A DNA stretch of 64,000 nucleotides from Burhinus oedicnemus (Eukaryota > Chordata > Aves > Charadriiformes > Burhinidae), in contig VFFE01007633.1 of assembly GCA_008921705.1 (NCBI GenBank), positions 1,641,178 through 1,705,177 on the forward strand. Direction: 5' to 3'. A program made the position numbers and the translations under genes. This document shows positions 24,880-36,635 of this stretch, piece by piece. Each line of letters opens with the position of its first letter. Position 1 is the stretch's first letter. The notes under the pieces were generated by a model. It worked only from the letters and a program-made list of their open reading frames with translations. It had not been told where the DNA came from and searched no databases.

Positions 24880-27800
24880 GGCAAGCTGAGCAGAAGGATC
24901 TATTTTTTGACAGGCTGCCACTCTCAAGAGGGCATAAAATCTGCATTTCCTTTCATCTGTCTGGATTAGTGGATTATCCTGCAGTCTGCTTGGTGACTGA
25001 GATACTTTATATCCTTCATCTTTGAGTTCTTAAAACTCGTATAACAACAACAGGTGTGTTTCTAAGATTTGGCAAGTGTTGGAGAGCGAGAGGTTTTATC
25101 ACATAGCTGATTGGTATCTTAAAATCAGAATTTTTTTTCACAGAGACCTCATTTTAGCAACCAACAGTATCATAATAAGGAAGTCACGCTTTTTATTTTT
25201 GCTTCATTTTGTGATAAAAGCACATCAAACAACAAAGTTAGAAGCCTGCCCCTATTATTTGATCCATTTTCAAAAAGGAGGAGGGATGGGAGACAAGAGA
25301 AGAAAAGAAGGGAATTAATTAGAGCAGCAAAAACTGTGTGTAAAGAGGAGGGTTTGTATGATGGTCTCAAGTGTAATGCTGGAATATGAAACAAAATTTA
25401 ATTTGAAAAAAACCCCAACCTGTTAGAAGAAAGTGTTGTTCCAGTTAACTGCCTCCCAACTTCCAATTTCGAAACTAATTCTAGCAGGTCTAAACTAAAG
25501 GCCTCTACCTTGCCAAAACCGCCACCCCACAAACAGAAGTACCAAAGCAACTGGATAGAGCAGCTGATGTTCCCTGCCATTCCCCACTGACAGCCACGCA
25601 CCATTTACCCCGACCTTCACCCTCACCAAGAGAACCTCAGTGAGCCTGGGCCAGGTTTCCTGGGCTGGATGTGTGGTAGCACTGTGGTTTTTCCTGCATG
25701 TATTTCAGGGAGGTACCACCAGCAAGTGGCCAGAGATGGTGGGCAAACAAACACAAAACCCCAACCAAAGAGAAAAATGAAGATGAAAAAACAGAATTTA
25801 ACCTACAGAACAGGATTGTACAGTCCTATTATAATATTGGTTCTAAGCAAGGCTGAAATTTAAGTGTGCTGTGCAGCTTTAGGTATCAACATTCTTTCTC
25901 TAGATCTTTCATTTTTAAATCAAACCTTTCCTCTGTTTTTATACTCAGTTGCTAATCTATTTTATCAATAATTAATTCTGCCATCTATCACAGAATGTAT
26001 GAGTCAATGAGTCAATGAGTATCTTACGTTTCCTAAATAACTTATTCCTCCATTTTTTTGTTTCCATACAATTTCTAATGATTCTTAACCTTTTCAAACT
26101 GCCCTGACACTTATTTAATCCTTTCTGTATGTGCTTCTCAATAAAGATCTAGGTGCTCCTTATGCCCTGCATCTAGAGCTCAACTGAGATTTACATAGCA
26201 TTTAATGTATGTCCTGGCCTTGTCCGTAACTGTGAACTTCATTCATAATGGGATAGGCTGAAACTCTAAGACTTATTTTGGATCTTATTCGTTGTTGCTG
26301 GTAGTGCCAGCAATGTATGAAGAATTTTTATACAGTCAAGACCATACAGTCACTACCCAGAGAAAACCATGCAGTCTAAAGGGAGCAGAGCTCAGAGGAG
26401 AAAAAGAACAAAGGGATATTTGTACAAATCTTCTAGTTCTCTGCCTGAGTGAGTAGCCAAGCTGTAGCATTCTGTATCCTCAAGCTAGGAATATGATAAA
26501 TAAGAAAAAAATAAAATGCTGTCTTGTAATTATGGTCATTGCATTTTCAAGGGGTCTTTTTGTTTCACTTTACATTTTTTATTCCTTGAAACAATTAAGT
26601 ATCCATTTTTATTGTCCTCTTTGTCAAATGGAAAATGATAATAAATGCTTTGGAAATGGATTTAGATTTGATGCTACAAGATACTTAATAATTTACTTAA
26701 ATTTCAGAATGCTCTGAGCATAACTGAAACACAGATAAACTTTTCAGTAACAACATGCTCAAAAATAAAGATAATTTCTAGAGATAGTAGTTGTGCAAGA
26801 CAAACTAAATAAAAGTGGTTGATGGGGAATGAAAAACTCATTTTTTAGGCCCAGAAAGACCACAAACGAAGACCATGAGTTTTAAAGCTGAAAATAGATT
26901 GCTATAATGTGTGCTTAACATGGAGTGGACAGCAGCCTAGACAAGGAAACAAGATACAGGACTCAAGCAAGTGAAATGAGGGAGAGCTAGCTCTAAGTTC
27001 ACTAGTCTTTACATTGATACCCCAGTCTGAAACCTGAAATAAGACATTTGAAGCGATGAGAACAGAAAAAAAGTAAAGGAAAGAACTGAAAATGTCTGTT
27101 AGAATGAGAAAGAGAAGAGGACAGAAAGTCTCCACCAGTACAACAAGAGATAGCAATTCAAATAGGGAAAGGAAAGAGCTAGAAAGTCTATCTCCTTCTT
27201 TGAGACAGTCCAGAAGCATGGACCACTGGCAAGGGAGTGAAAGATGCACTGAGGTCAAGTAGGCTAAGAAGAAGGAATAGTCATCCACTGCAGCTGTGGG
27301 ATATAACACTTGGCAAAGTCCTGTGTCACTTACAAGAAAATGACTCAAATAGCCTGCAAGTTTGCACCTAGCAAGCTGGTTTGTAAAATGACTATGACAT
27401 ATTTGGACAAAAATAACATAGCTCAAACATTAAAAATTACATTAGTTTGCTAGTATGCATTTCCTTGACATTGCTGCAATGTAGTCGTCATTCTGTGCCA
27501 AGATCAGTGGTGGAACCTTGATGACACTGCAGTGCTGGGACACAGGTAACATTGAAAAGGTCCATTTTAAAAATACACAATACTCACTGTTTTTCTTTTT
27601 TAACTATCAGCTTTATTTGGCCATTGTTATCATAAATTTGCATTATATTACATAGATTTATAATTCATTCCAAATGTAAAATAAGCAGAAGTTATTAAAC
27701 TGGGAGGTGGGCGCTCCTGTGAGACAACTGCATGGAAGATCCAAGGAACCTCATATTGTGAGAAAAAGGAAGCTGTTATTAGGTAAGGAATGTCTAGTTG

Positions 27801-28499
27801 CATATACTGTCAACAGCGTTGGTCCAACAGTGGAACCTGCAAGCTATTCTGCATGGCCTGAGTATAGCTACTGCCTGTTCCTCTTCTGATCCTCCCAGCC
27901 TAGCAGACAGAGCATGCTGTCAACAGAGGGTAAAACAGGTATCCTACATTCTTTAGGCTTATGGAGGGTATCTTCTGGAAGGTAAAGGGTTTTTCTTAGA
28001 AATAGTAGCTATTTACAAAGCCAGCTGATGTATCTCAGCAAGAGCCTAACACACAAGGCAGCGTGTTTTCATGCACAGGGTGTGACTTGGATTTTAGAGA
28101 CTCAAAGATGGTGCTGGAAGATCTTGAATCAAGGTTTCAAGCATGAGTATGTCCACCGTGTTAATGTGTCCAGAGCAATTCAGAGAAAATTTCAAAAGCA
28201 GCTAACAGAGCAGCATAATGTCTAAACTTTAGTCCCTGGAGTTTCAAACTTGCAAAATTTAAAACTTTTTGATTTTTTAGTTTAAAAATAATGTTTCATT
28301 CTAAATTTTCCTCTGACATGTTTAATACTTTTTATTTCCTTGAAACCAAACATTCTAATCAATTAAAAATACCTTTTATTTCAAATTTGGAATTGAATTG
28401 ACAATTAAAATTTTTCAAATGAAATAATTTTATATCAATATATAGGTTAGATATATAAAAAATTAACAAACCCACAAACCCATTTTCATTCATTTTACT
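24880..28499. other. Non-coding AT-rich DNA
   Basis: No gene is recognised. The 174-codon minus frame at 26902-27426 lacks an ATG at its start and is hydrophobic because the strand is pyrimidine-rich. A short GAGTCAAT direct repeat lies at 26001-26020. Confidence 0.5.
26001..26020. repeat. Short direct repeat (GAGTCAAT, about 2.5 copies)
   Basis: GAGTCAATGAGTCAATGAGT is a perfect tandem of an 8-base unit. Confidence 0.7.
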
Positions 28500-28785
28500 T
28501 TAAGGTCTTTTCCAAGTCAATGCTTTTTGCCTAGCTATTCTCCACTCCATAAATATGATGTACATTCCCTTTTTCTTGTTATATGACCTTGTATATGTTC
28601 AAATTAACCTTACCATCTCTTTACCAAATGACGCATAGCGTTATTACTCACCTGCCTCTACTATTATTTACTGCTCTACCAATGTTCGTGTCACCCAAAA
28701 ATTTATCTGTATTGATTTCATATTTTCTTCTAGAACATTGGTAAAGACACTGAACAGCATTGGTCCCCGGTGGATGCACAGAGAA
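28500..28785 (-). pseudogene. Decayed CR1/L3-like LINE reverse transcriptase fragment
   Basis: Translating the minus strand across frames gives a piece resembling the palm of CR1-group reverse transcriptases. A degenerate G-x-x-x-GPMLFS element corresponds to the usual GVPQGS-LGPLLF block. About 20 codons later comes a KFLGDTNIGRAVN stretch corresponding to KFADDTKLG, with the catalytic aspartate pair damaged. Frameshifts and stops break it up. It is a very old, inert fragment; element edges cannot be fixed. Confidence 0.5.
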
Positions 28786-29434
28786 GAAGAGTCTGTAAAC
28801 TATAAACATTCTGTAAGTACTTACAGTAAACTGTAAGCACTCAACTAATCAATTTCTAATATATTGAGTATGGGTTTTGTGAATTTTGTACAGTACCATA
28901 TTTATAGTAGTTATGGCATTTTAAGACAAATATCTTTGTGTTCTATCTCTAGCTATATTAAAAAGTCCTAGTTATTATCCTAAGCCAAATTTAATTTCAT
29001 CAAAAAGACACCATTTTTTTGATAAGAGGTGTTTATTATAAAAATATACTAATTGTCATTAATTATGTTATTATCTTTACTGATTTTACCCCATATTATT
29101 CTCTATTGGTGCCTAAGATGAAAGCTAAGCTAGCCTATCACTGCTTTCCGAGTTCACATTCTTAACCTTTCTTAAATTTTGGTGCAGCAAAAAAATACCC
29201 ATTGTTCTAATACTTTGAACAAATAAATAGCAGAGGGCTGGAAGGAATATCCTCGGCCACTTCCAGCTGTCACAGACAATTGAACTATGAGGTGGTACTG
29301 TACGCATATTGATCGCCAGCTTAAAACCAATTTGGTTCTTTGCTCTCATTACTTTTATTAGAGATTTGTGCCAAATTTTCCCCATAGCCAGCTTGTATAT
29401 GCTTACACTTAGGCCAACATTATAATTTCTTGTC

Positions 29435-29580
29435 AATGGTCAAACTCCATCCCAAAGTATTTACCCTACTCTTCTCCTCTAAAGTATTTATAGTTTTAAA
29501 TACCGCAGTCATGTGTCCTTCATTGTTTCTTTTATGAGGCTCAGCAAGGTACCACTCAATAGTCTAATCAAGATAAATTC
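29435..29580 (-). pseudogene. Decayed CR1-like LINE, C-terminal tail region
   Basis: One minus-strand frame gives KRNNEGHMTAVFKTIN followed by an acidic-basic stretch, matching the position after the [11 protein letters not shown] motif near the end of CR1-group ORF2. It lies upstream, in minus sense, of the reverse-transcriptase fragment at 28.5 kb. The order is wrong for a single element, so two insertions or a rearrangement are likely. Confidence 0.35.
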
Positions 29581-30360
29581 CCAGTTCTGCTGATCATAGT
29601 ATTAGTTGTTGTCTCCACCTCTTCCACTTTGAAATACACTTTCTTGTGTGACCAAGATATATTCAGTTTTTAGCAATGTGTGTACTGTATTGCATTTTTC
29701 CTGTTTTAACTAGAAATACGTCAGTTGAAGATTATACTTTTTTTTTTTCCCAAGACTCATTGGCTTATTGGCTCATAGGCATTCTGTGATTGACTAATAC
29801 ACACAGCTCGCTCTTTTTCTGTGTCATTTCAAATGAATGAGGCCAGTTAGTAGCTCTGATTCAAGATCAGTAGTTCACAGCCAATTCTATTCAATGATCC
29901 AGTCCTGTGATTTAAAAATGTTTAACGTATCTAATGGTTGCTGTTAATCATCCTCTTGAGCTACTAATAGAAGAGAACATATTTCATTTTCTCTGGAAGA
30001 TATGAATACATTACACCACTTCTTTTCAAAGACAAAAAGGTGTTCAACCAAATCTTTCAGCTTCTCTGTATCATGGGGATGATCATACTTGTCAAGATCT
30101 TACATAGATTCCTCTCAAAAAGCATCAGGGATCTGATCCTCCTGATGATAAGCCTCCACATATACTATCAGGGAATTTTGTCATATTTTATTTGGGTGAC
30201 AAGAAACACCATGAAAAAAGGGTGGAAATGGAGGATTCACAGAACTGCAGCATTAAACAGTCATAATTACCTAATGATTTAACTTTAGATTCATCTTCTC
30301 TGTATCAAGAAAGATGAAGAATGTGAGCTTTCAAGCCCCTTTTTTAAAAAAACTCCCTGT
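29581..30360. other. Non-coding AT-rich DNA
   Basis: Nothing is recognised. Confidence 0.5.
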
Positions 30361-31165
30361 TCATAGAATCATAGAATCGTTTAGGTTGGAAAAGACCTCT
30401 AAGATCATCTAGTCCAACCATTGACCCTACTCTACCAGGTCTGCCACTAAACCATGTCTCTAAGCACCACATCTACACGACTTTCAAACACATCTAGGGA
30501 TGGTGACTCAACCACGTCCCTGGGCAGCCTGTTCCAATGTTTGATAACTCTTTCAGTGAAAAATTTTTTCCTGATGTCCTGAACCTCCCCTGGTGCAACT
30601 TGAACCCATTTCCTCTTGTCCTATTGCTAGTTACTTGGGAGAAGAGATCAGCTCCCATCTCACTACAACCTCCTTTCAGGTAGCTGTAGAGAGCAATAAG
30701 GTCTCCCCTCAACCTTCACTTCTCCACACTGAACAATCCTAATTCCTTCAGCTGCTCCTCATAAGACATGTTCTCCAGACCCCTCACCAGCTTCATTGCC
30801 CTTCTCTGGACATGCTCCAGCACCTCAATGTCCCTTCTATACTGTGGCGCCCAAAACTGAACACAGTACTCAAGCTGCAGCCTCACGATGCTGAGTAGAG
30901 GGGCACGATCACTTCCCTACTCCTGCTGGCCACACTATTCTTGATACAGGCCAAGATGCCATTGGCCTTCTTGGCTACCTGGGCACACTGCTGGCTCATG
31001 TTCAGCCGGCTGCCCACCAGGACCCCCAGATCCCTTTCTGCCAGGCAGCTTTCCAGCCACTCCTCCCCAAGCCTGTAGCATTGCCTGGGATTGTTGTGAC
31101 CGAAATGCAGGACCCGGCACTTGGCCTTGTTAAACCTCAGCTGCATGTTTTTCTACAAGCTCTGC
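30361..31165 (-). mobile_element. 5'-truncated CR1 LINE, minus strand
   Basis: The plus-strand start carries CATAGAATCATAGAATCG, the reverse of the CR1 3'-terminal octamers (ATTCTATG twice). The TTAGGTTGGAAAAGACCTCT and ATCATCTAGTCCAACC segments of the classic avian CR1 tail follow. Going up in coordinate, the 3'-UTR-proximal coding region is present up to the late reverse transcriptase domain, where the copy is cut at about 31150-31165. Truncation at the 5' end is the normal outcome of CR1 insertion. It lies in the opposite orientation to the longer CR1 2 kb away. Confidence 0.93.
30883..31146 (-). pseudogene. CR1 ORF2 C-terminal remnant
   Basis: An 87-codon frame carries the conserved late-RT segments [31 protein letters not shown] and [16 protein letters not shown], which follow the catalytic palm in CR1 reverse transcriptases. 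Upstream sequence is lost by 5' truncation, with an in-frame stop just before the methionine. The rest of the tail, towards 30361, is out of frame or interrupted. It cannot encode an active enzyme. Confidence 0.9.
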
Positions 31166-31520
31166 CTGGGTTGCCACATGCCTTCTCACAAGGGATTTCG
31201 GATGAGTGGTAACTATGGCTAGGTCCTCTTCTGGGAGGGCAATGACCAATAGTTGAGTTGAGTTTGCCTCTCGAGCCGGGAGGGGGACCAGTTACCACCA
31301 GTTGAACTTACCTGGGTGAGTGCTGAGTTCCTTGGTGCACAGCAACTGGTCACCGCACTCCGGAAGAACACGTTTAGAACTGCCATGGGTGGTGCCGGCT
31401 CCGCCCCTGCCATGTCAGCAGCCCTCCCCCAAGCTGCTGGTGCCGGCACAAGCTAGCCGCTTCTCCAGGCTTCAAGAACATCTTGTTTTAGGTGGTTTTG
31501 GTGGGGGGGGGGGTTCTGAA
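31166..31520. other. GC-rich unidentified unit ending in a poly-G run
   Basis: This 350-base stretch is notably GC-rich with CTCGAGCCGGGAGGGGG and GGTGCCGGCTCCGCCCC segments, and is followed by an 11-base G run at about 31503-31513. It abuts the truncated CR1. The word GTTGAGTTTGC followed by GAGCCGGG also occurs in a similar arrangement near 62870. It could be part of an LTR or other repeat; no edges or target duplication were found. Confidence 0.35.
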
Positions 31521-33180
31521 ATATATGCAACATTCCTGAATCTATTAAAGTTGCAACCAATTTAAAAAGCTTTCTTAAGAGACATTTGGGACTTTCACTA
31601 CAGACCTTGGAAAATGTATGTGATGGAAGTAACAGAGCGGTGGAAAAATGGAGAGGAGCTGAACATGAAACATCATTTCAGTTCCAAGAAAGATAGGTTC
31701 ACATTTGCTCATTAAAAAGACAGAGAGATAAAAGATCAAGATTTTTTTCTTGAAAGTGATTCATCATCTCTTGTGGAAATACACAGAATAATTGATCTGT
31801 ATTTGTTGCATGGCAGAGCATAAAACTGATACCACTGGCATGGCAAGTGGTGTCCCCTTTTAATTTGCCACTTAGGCACTTTTAATCAGTGATTTTCTTC
31901 CCCTATCACACACATTTATGAGCTGGGTGACTACTGGCTATTAGGGTGTGTTACTATGGCTTAAATTCTCATTCCTGACAAAAAAGAAAAGGCAGAACCA
32001 GACTAGCTGCACTGGACAAGCCCATTGGTGCTACTAAAAATGTCCAGGCCTTCTTGGTGAAATAATTCAGTCCAATAAGAATATCATCACTTACTGAAAA
32101 CTGTTTAAAACCTTAACCATTGTTGCCTTCATCTGAAAGACGTAGGTAGCATCCCTAAATGTGATCCCGTAAGTGACAGGCACTCCCATGTTTCCTCCAG
32201 ACTTTTGACATGCTGGAGATGCTCTTCCACATACAAAAGAGAAGCATTGCAACAACACTGGTAATGGAGGGTTCCTAGACTAGGCAATAAAACACTGCCT
32301 TGTATTGAGTATTGGGTTTAAGCAGTGAAAAAGCAATTCAAACACATGACTGTTTAGTATGGAGATGATGTTTTACAAATTTCATGTCTGTGAATAAAGA
32401 CATAGCATGATATGTTAAGATAAATTTGTCTCTGTTTCACAGTTGAATCACTTGGGTTTTGAATACAAATCATCCCTACAGAGTAAGTTGTACTTTCATT
32501 TAAGGATTTTGGTGCTAACTTTCTCATACACATATTGTGTGAAATGTTCAGATAGCTGAGCAAGCTAAGTGTGAGCCTTAGGAGAGGCTCCTAGACTAAA
32601 AAAGGAGTGATCTCAACTAGGACTGATTAAGACAGTAGTTAATTATCCCTTCTTCCTCTCCTTACATATTTTGAAGTTGTTTGGAGATAGCCACGTATTT
32701 CTTCACATCATCTGTTTACCTTCATTATGGTTTTGGCCATCAGTGAAGGAAAGTGGGATGGTGGGATGAGATGTGAGATGCTCAAAACCAGTATCTGAGG
32801 CTCCAGTGCTGCTATGCATAACCTAACAAAGGCAATAAGCTTTTAGTGTGCTCACAGATCAGTTTGTGTCTTTTCCCTGACCAGGAGGGGCTCACTGCCA
32901 CGTATATTACTGCTAGTTCATTTTCCAAACTAAACTTAGGCAAAATTATCAGGCAAAACAGAGGTGCTCACCCACCCTAGGCTGCTAATGCAGAAGGTGC
33001 CATTATTTTCTCTGATACAACTATCTTCTGCAAACATCTTATGATATCTCAAGCTTTCATGTGAAATGTACAGCCTCTTTCCCATCAACCATGGTTTGGA
33101 AACCCTGTTTCTTAACATATAACCCCTGTTCCTTAAAATAGGCATACTATCTAATACAGGGAGTCACTGATACATATCTC
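31521..33180. other. Non-coding AT-rich DNA
   Basis: Nothing is recognised. Confidence 0.55.
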
Positions 33181-33185
33181 TCAGT

Positions 33186-33389
33186 CACTGGCTGCGAGAC
33201 TGGTGTAACCGGCAGAACTTTGGTTTCTTTGATCATGGATTGATCTACAGGTCACCAGGCATGCTGGCAACAGGTGGAGAAAGCCTAACCTGAAAGGGAA
33301 GAAAAATCCTGGGACAAGAATTAACAGGGCTTATTCACAGGGCTTTAAACAAGTTTGAAGGGGGACAGGGATGGAACCAGGATTACTAA
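33186..33389 (+). pseudogene. CR1 ORF1 C-terminal tail (esterase-like), truncated
   Basis: The frame begins at the truncation point with HWLRDWCNRQNFGFFDHG and ends with ELTGLIHRALN before the TAA at 33387. This matches the C-terminal part of the SGNH/GDSL esterase-like domain that many CR1 ORF1 proteins carry. In that family a D-G-x-H-L motif near the end supplies catalytic residues. Here the corresponding place reads TGGESLT, and a TGA stop follows at 33291-33293, so the aspartate and histidine are lost. Its end overlaps the start of the ORF2 frame. Role of the esterase in CR1 replication is not established. Confidence 0.75.
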
Positions 33390-36012
33390 AGCGGAGGCTG
33401 GGAGCAGCGTGCCAGTGCTTCTGGGTAAAAGTGTTAGCAAGGTCTTGCAGTCTGACTCAGTGATGGTGGGGGATGGTGATCCGTGTGGTAGTAAAGACAT
33501 GAGGGGTAGTGATAGGATGGTAACTACAGGAGTGTCTGAGCACAATCAGGTGGGAATTAGGGCTTGTCCCCCCAAAAGAGTGGCAGGACAATTAGCCCAG
33601 CTGAAGTGCATCTACACTAATGCACGCAGCATGGGGAACAAACAGGAGGAGCTGGAGGCCATTTTACAGCAAGGACACTATGATATAGTTGCCATCACAG
33701 AAACGTGGTGGGAAGACTCACACAACTGGAGTGCTGTGATCGATGGCTACCAACTTTTCAGAAGGGATAGACAAGGAAGGAGAGGTGGTGGGGTGGCCCT
33801 CTATGTTAAGGGCAGTTTTGAATGCCTAGAACTCAACATTGTGAATGACAGTGTTGAGTGTTTATGGATAAGAATCAAGGGGAAGGCCAATAAGGCAGAC
33901 ATCGTGGTGGGAGTTTGTTACAGACCCCCAATCAGGATATAGAGACTGATGAAATACTCTATAAGCAGCTGGCAGAGGTCTCGCGATCGCTCACCCTTGT
34001 TCTTGTGGGGGACTTCAACTTCCCAGATGTCTGCTGGAAATATAACACAGCAGAGAGGGAACAGTCCCAGAGGTTCCTGGAGTGTGTGGAAGACAACTTC
34101 TTCAACACAGCTGGTGAGGGAGCCAACTAGGGAAAGCACCCTATGGACCTACTGTTTGTTAACAGAGAAGGCCTTGTGGGGGATGTAAAGGCTGGAGGTC
34201 GTCTCGGGCAGAGTGACCACGAAATGGTAGAGTTTTCAATTCTTGAAGAAGCAAGGCAGGGAGCCAGCAGAACGGCCACCTTGGGCTTCCAAAGGGCAGA
34301 CTTTAGCCTGTTTAGGAGCATGGTTGAGAGTGTCCTGAAGGGCAAAGGTGCCCAGGAAGGCTGGTCATGCTTTAAGTAGGAATTCTTAAAAGTACAGGAG
34401 AAGGCCATTCCCATGTCCCGAAAAGCAAGCCGACGGGGAAGAAGACCAGCCTGGCTAAATAGAGAGCTTTGGCTGGACCTCAGGAACAAAAGGAAAGTTT
34501 ACATTCTTTGGAAAAGGGTGTTGGCAACTTATGAGGAATACCAAGATGTAGGGAAGCTATGCAGGGGGAGAATTAGAAGGGCCAAAGCCCAAGCAGAAGT
34601 CAGCTTGGCCGCTGCAGTTAAAGATAATAAGAAGAGGTTCTTTCAGTATATCAATAGAAAAAGGAAGACTAGGGAGAATGTAGGCCCACTGATGAATGAG
34701 ATGGGCACCCTAGTGGTGGAAGACATGAAGAAGGCGGAGTTACTGAATGCCTTCTTTTCTTCGGTCTTCACTGCTAAAGCTGTCCCTCATGAATCCCAGA
34801 CCCTGGAGGCAAGGGGGAAGGTCTGGAGAGAGGAAGATTTTCCCTCAGTTGAGGCGGATCGGGTTAGAGACCACTTGGCCAAGCTGGACACCCATAAGTC
34901 CATGGGCCCTGATGGGATGCAGCCGCGAGTGCTGAGAGAGCTGGCAGATGTTATTGCTAGACCACTCTCCATCATCTTTGGAAGGTCATGGGGAGCAGGA
35001 GAGGTGCCTGAGGACTGGAAGAAGGCCGACATTGCTCCAGTCTTCAAGAAGGGCAAGAAAGAGGACCCAGGGAACTACAGGCCGGTTAGTCTCACCTCTG
35101 TCCCTGGGAAGGTTATGGAGCAACTTGTTCTGGATGTCATCTCCAAACACGTTGAAGAACAGGAAGTTATTGGAAGTGGTCAACATGGATTTACCAAGGG
35201 TAAATCATGCTTGACCAATCTGATAGCCTTCTGTGATGTTCTAACTGGTTGGCTGGATGAGGGGAGAGCAGTAGATGTCATCTACCTTGACTTCAGCAAG
35301 GCTTTTGATACTGTCTCCCATAACCTCCTCATTAGGAAGCTGAGGAAGTGTGGGCTAGATGAGGAGACAGTGAGGTGGACTGAGAGTTGGCTGTGTGACA
35401 GAACTCAGAGGGTTGTGATTAATGGAGCAGTGTCAAGTTGGAGGCCTGTAACCGGTGGCGTCCCCCAGGGATCAATACTCGGTCCAATCTTGTTCAATCT
35501 ATTCATCAGTGACCTGGATGAGGGGACAGAATGTATCCTCAGCAAGTTCGCTGATGATACCAAACTGGGAGGGGTGGCTGACACCCCAGAGGGCCGTGCT
35601 GCCATCCAGGGTGACCTGGACAGGCTGGAGTGCTGGGCAGAGAAGAACCTAATGAGGTTCAAGAAGAGCAAGTGTAGGGTCCTGCACCTGGGGAGGAAGA
35701 ATGCTAGGCACCACTATAGGCTAGGGGTGGACCTGCTGGAAAGTAGCTCTGAGGAGAAGGATCTGGGGGTCTTGGTAGAGAGTAAATTATCCATGAGCCA
35801 GCAATGTGCCCTTGTCGCCAGGAAGGCCAATGAAATCCTGGGCTGCATAGGGAAGAGTGTGGCCAGTAGGTCCAGGGAGGTCATTCTTCCCCTCTACTCG
35901 GCACTGGTGAGGCCACAACTGGAATACTGTGTCCAGTCCTGGGCTCCCCAGCTCAAGCGGGACAGGGAACTACTGGAGAGAGTCTGGTGTAGGGCAACAA
36001 AGATGATTGGGG
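33355..36012 (+). pseudogene. CR1 ORF2: AP endonuclease plus reverse transcriptase, broken
   Basis: The N-terminal part is an APE-type endonuclease: TNARS (Asn codon 33619), ITETW (Glu codon 33700), GDFNFPD (Asp codon 34011) and SDH at 34212-34220 mark its active-site motifs. The reverse transcriptase follows, with [18 protein letters not shown] (Asp codon 35289), [10 protein letters not shown] near 35457 and FADD at 35547-35558, then a late domain through [11 protein letters not shown]. Catalytic residues are all present. Damage: a one-base loss in the C run at about 33924-33928 shifts the frame, TAG stops the frame at 34128, and TAG again at 34377. The protein is cut at 36012 where the LTR inserts, with an in-LTR stop at 36018. 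The final 535 codons remain open, which implies fairly recent decay. No ATG clearly marks the start; the first in-frame one is at 33463. Confidence 0.93.
36009..36012. repeat. LTR target-site duplication, left copy (GGGG)
   Basis: The four bases before the LTR match those after it at 36632-36635. Counting one copy only, the CR1 reading frame runs continuously from one side of the LTR to the other, which independently supports a 4-bp duplication. Confidence 0.75.
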
Positions 36013-36500
36013 TGGTATAGGAAACCAACTGTCTGCTTTATAACTGTTTCTAAATATTGTTTAACAATCCTCTTTGCCTTGAATGTTCTTCTGGAACTCA
36101 CTTACCAAAGACTGGTATTTGTCAAGGACTGATAACAGGAACAGCTAGACCTTGTTGCAAGCAAATTGTGTAGATAACAGGAGCTTCTAGCAGGAACATT
36201 ATTGTCTGCAAGAAGCGACCATCTGGTTAGGACTGGTCTTGCAGTTTGGAGCTCAGCCAACTCAGCATTCTGAGACAAAGGTGAAGGTACATGGTGAAGA
36301 AGACTATGAGCCTTCCTCCAAAAGACCCTGGCCCACGACCACCGGATGGAAGTACACATGCGGCAAGAGGAGGAGACTTATGATAATGAGTTCCTGGAAA
36401 GAATTATAATAGTCACACCCACCCCGGAACTGTTTGTAATAACCCTGCCTATGCTAACGCATATGTGTGTTTAATCCTATGAATATGTATACCTTTATTG

Positions 36501-36506
36501 TATAAA
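36501..36506 (+). promoter_or_regulatory. TATA box of the nested LTR
   Basis: TATAAA lies 74 bases before the AATAAA signal, the usual U3-R spacing. Confidence 0.55.
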
Positions 36507-36574
36507 TTTCTGGTAAAATGTGCTGCTGGTGTGAGTGTGCTTTGGAGGAGCGACGACCCATGCACCCAGCGCTG

Positions 36575-36580
36575 AATAAA
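36575..36580 (+). terminator. Polyadenylation signal of the nested LTR
   Basis: AATAAA lies in the context GCTGAATAAACATACC near the LTR 3' end, consistent with retroviral R-region polyadenylation. Confidence 0.65.
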
Positions 36581-36631
36581 CATACCTGCTGTATAACTCT
36601 CTCTGAGTTGTAAAGTTTGATCCGCACGTCA

Positions 36632-36635
36632 GGGG
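36632..36635. repeat. LTR target-site duplication, right copy (GGGG)
   Basis: It follows the terminal CA of the LTR. A fifth G follows but has no partner on the left. Confidence 0.75.

Larger units (their letters stand above)
36013..36631 (+). mobile_element. Solo LTR nested in CR1 ORF2
   Basis: The 619-bp unit starts TGGTATAGG and ends CGCACGTCA, giving TG...CA ends. It is bounded by GGGG duplications and interrupts the CR1 coding sequence just after the late reverse transcriptase domain. In plus sense it has TATAAA at 36501-36506 and AATAAA at 36575-36580, about 70 bases apart, as expected for a U3/R arrangement. A short U5-like tail rich in CTCTCT and TTGATCCGCACG follows. No gag, pol or env sequence remains. 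The family was not identified; a 4-bp duplication favours a class I (gammaretrovirus-like) origin by analogy. Because it splits an otherwise well-preserved CR1, it must be younger than that CR1. Confidence 0.88.

Noticed and set aside
26902..27426. 174-codon minus-strand hydrophobic frame as a membrane protein
   Set aside because: No ATG at its start, and the hydrophobicity follows from the C/T-rich strand.
36013..36631. LTR sequence as part of CR1 itself
   Set aside because: CR1 motifs stop and resume exactly at its edges, and it has its own TG...CA ends, TATA box and poly(A) signal.
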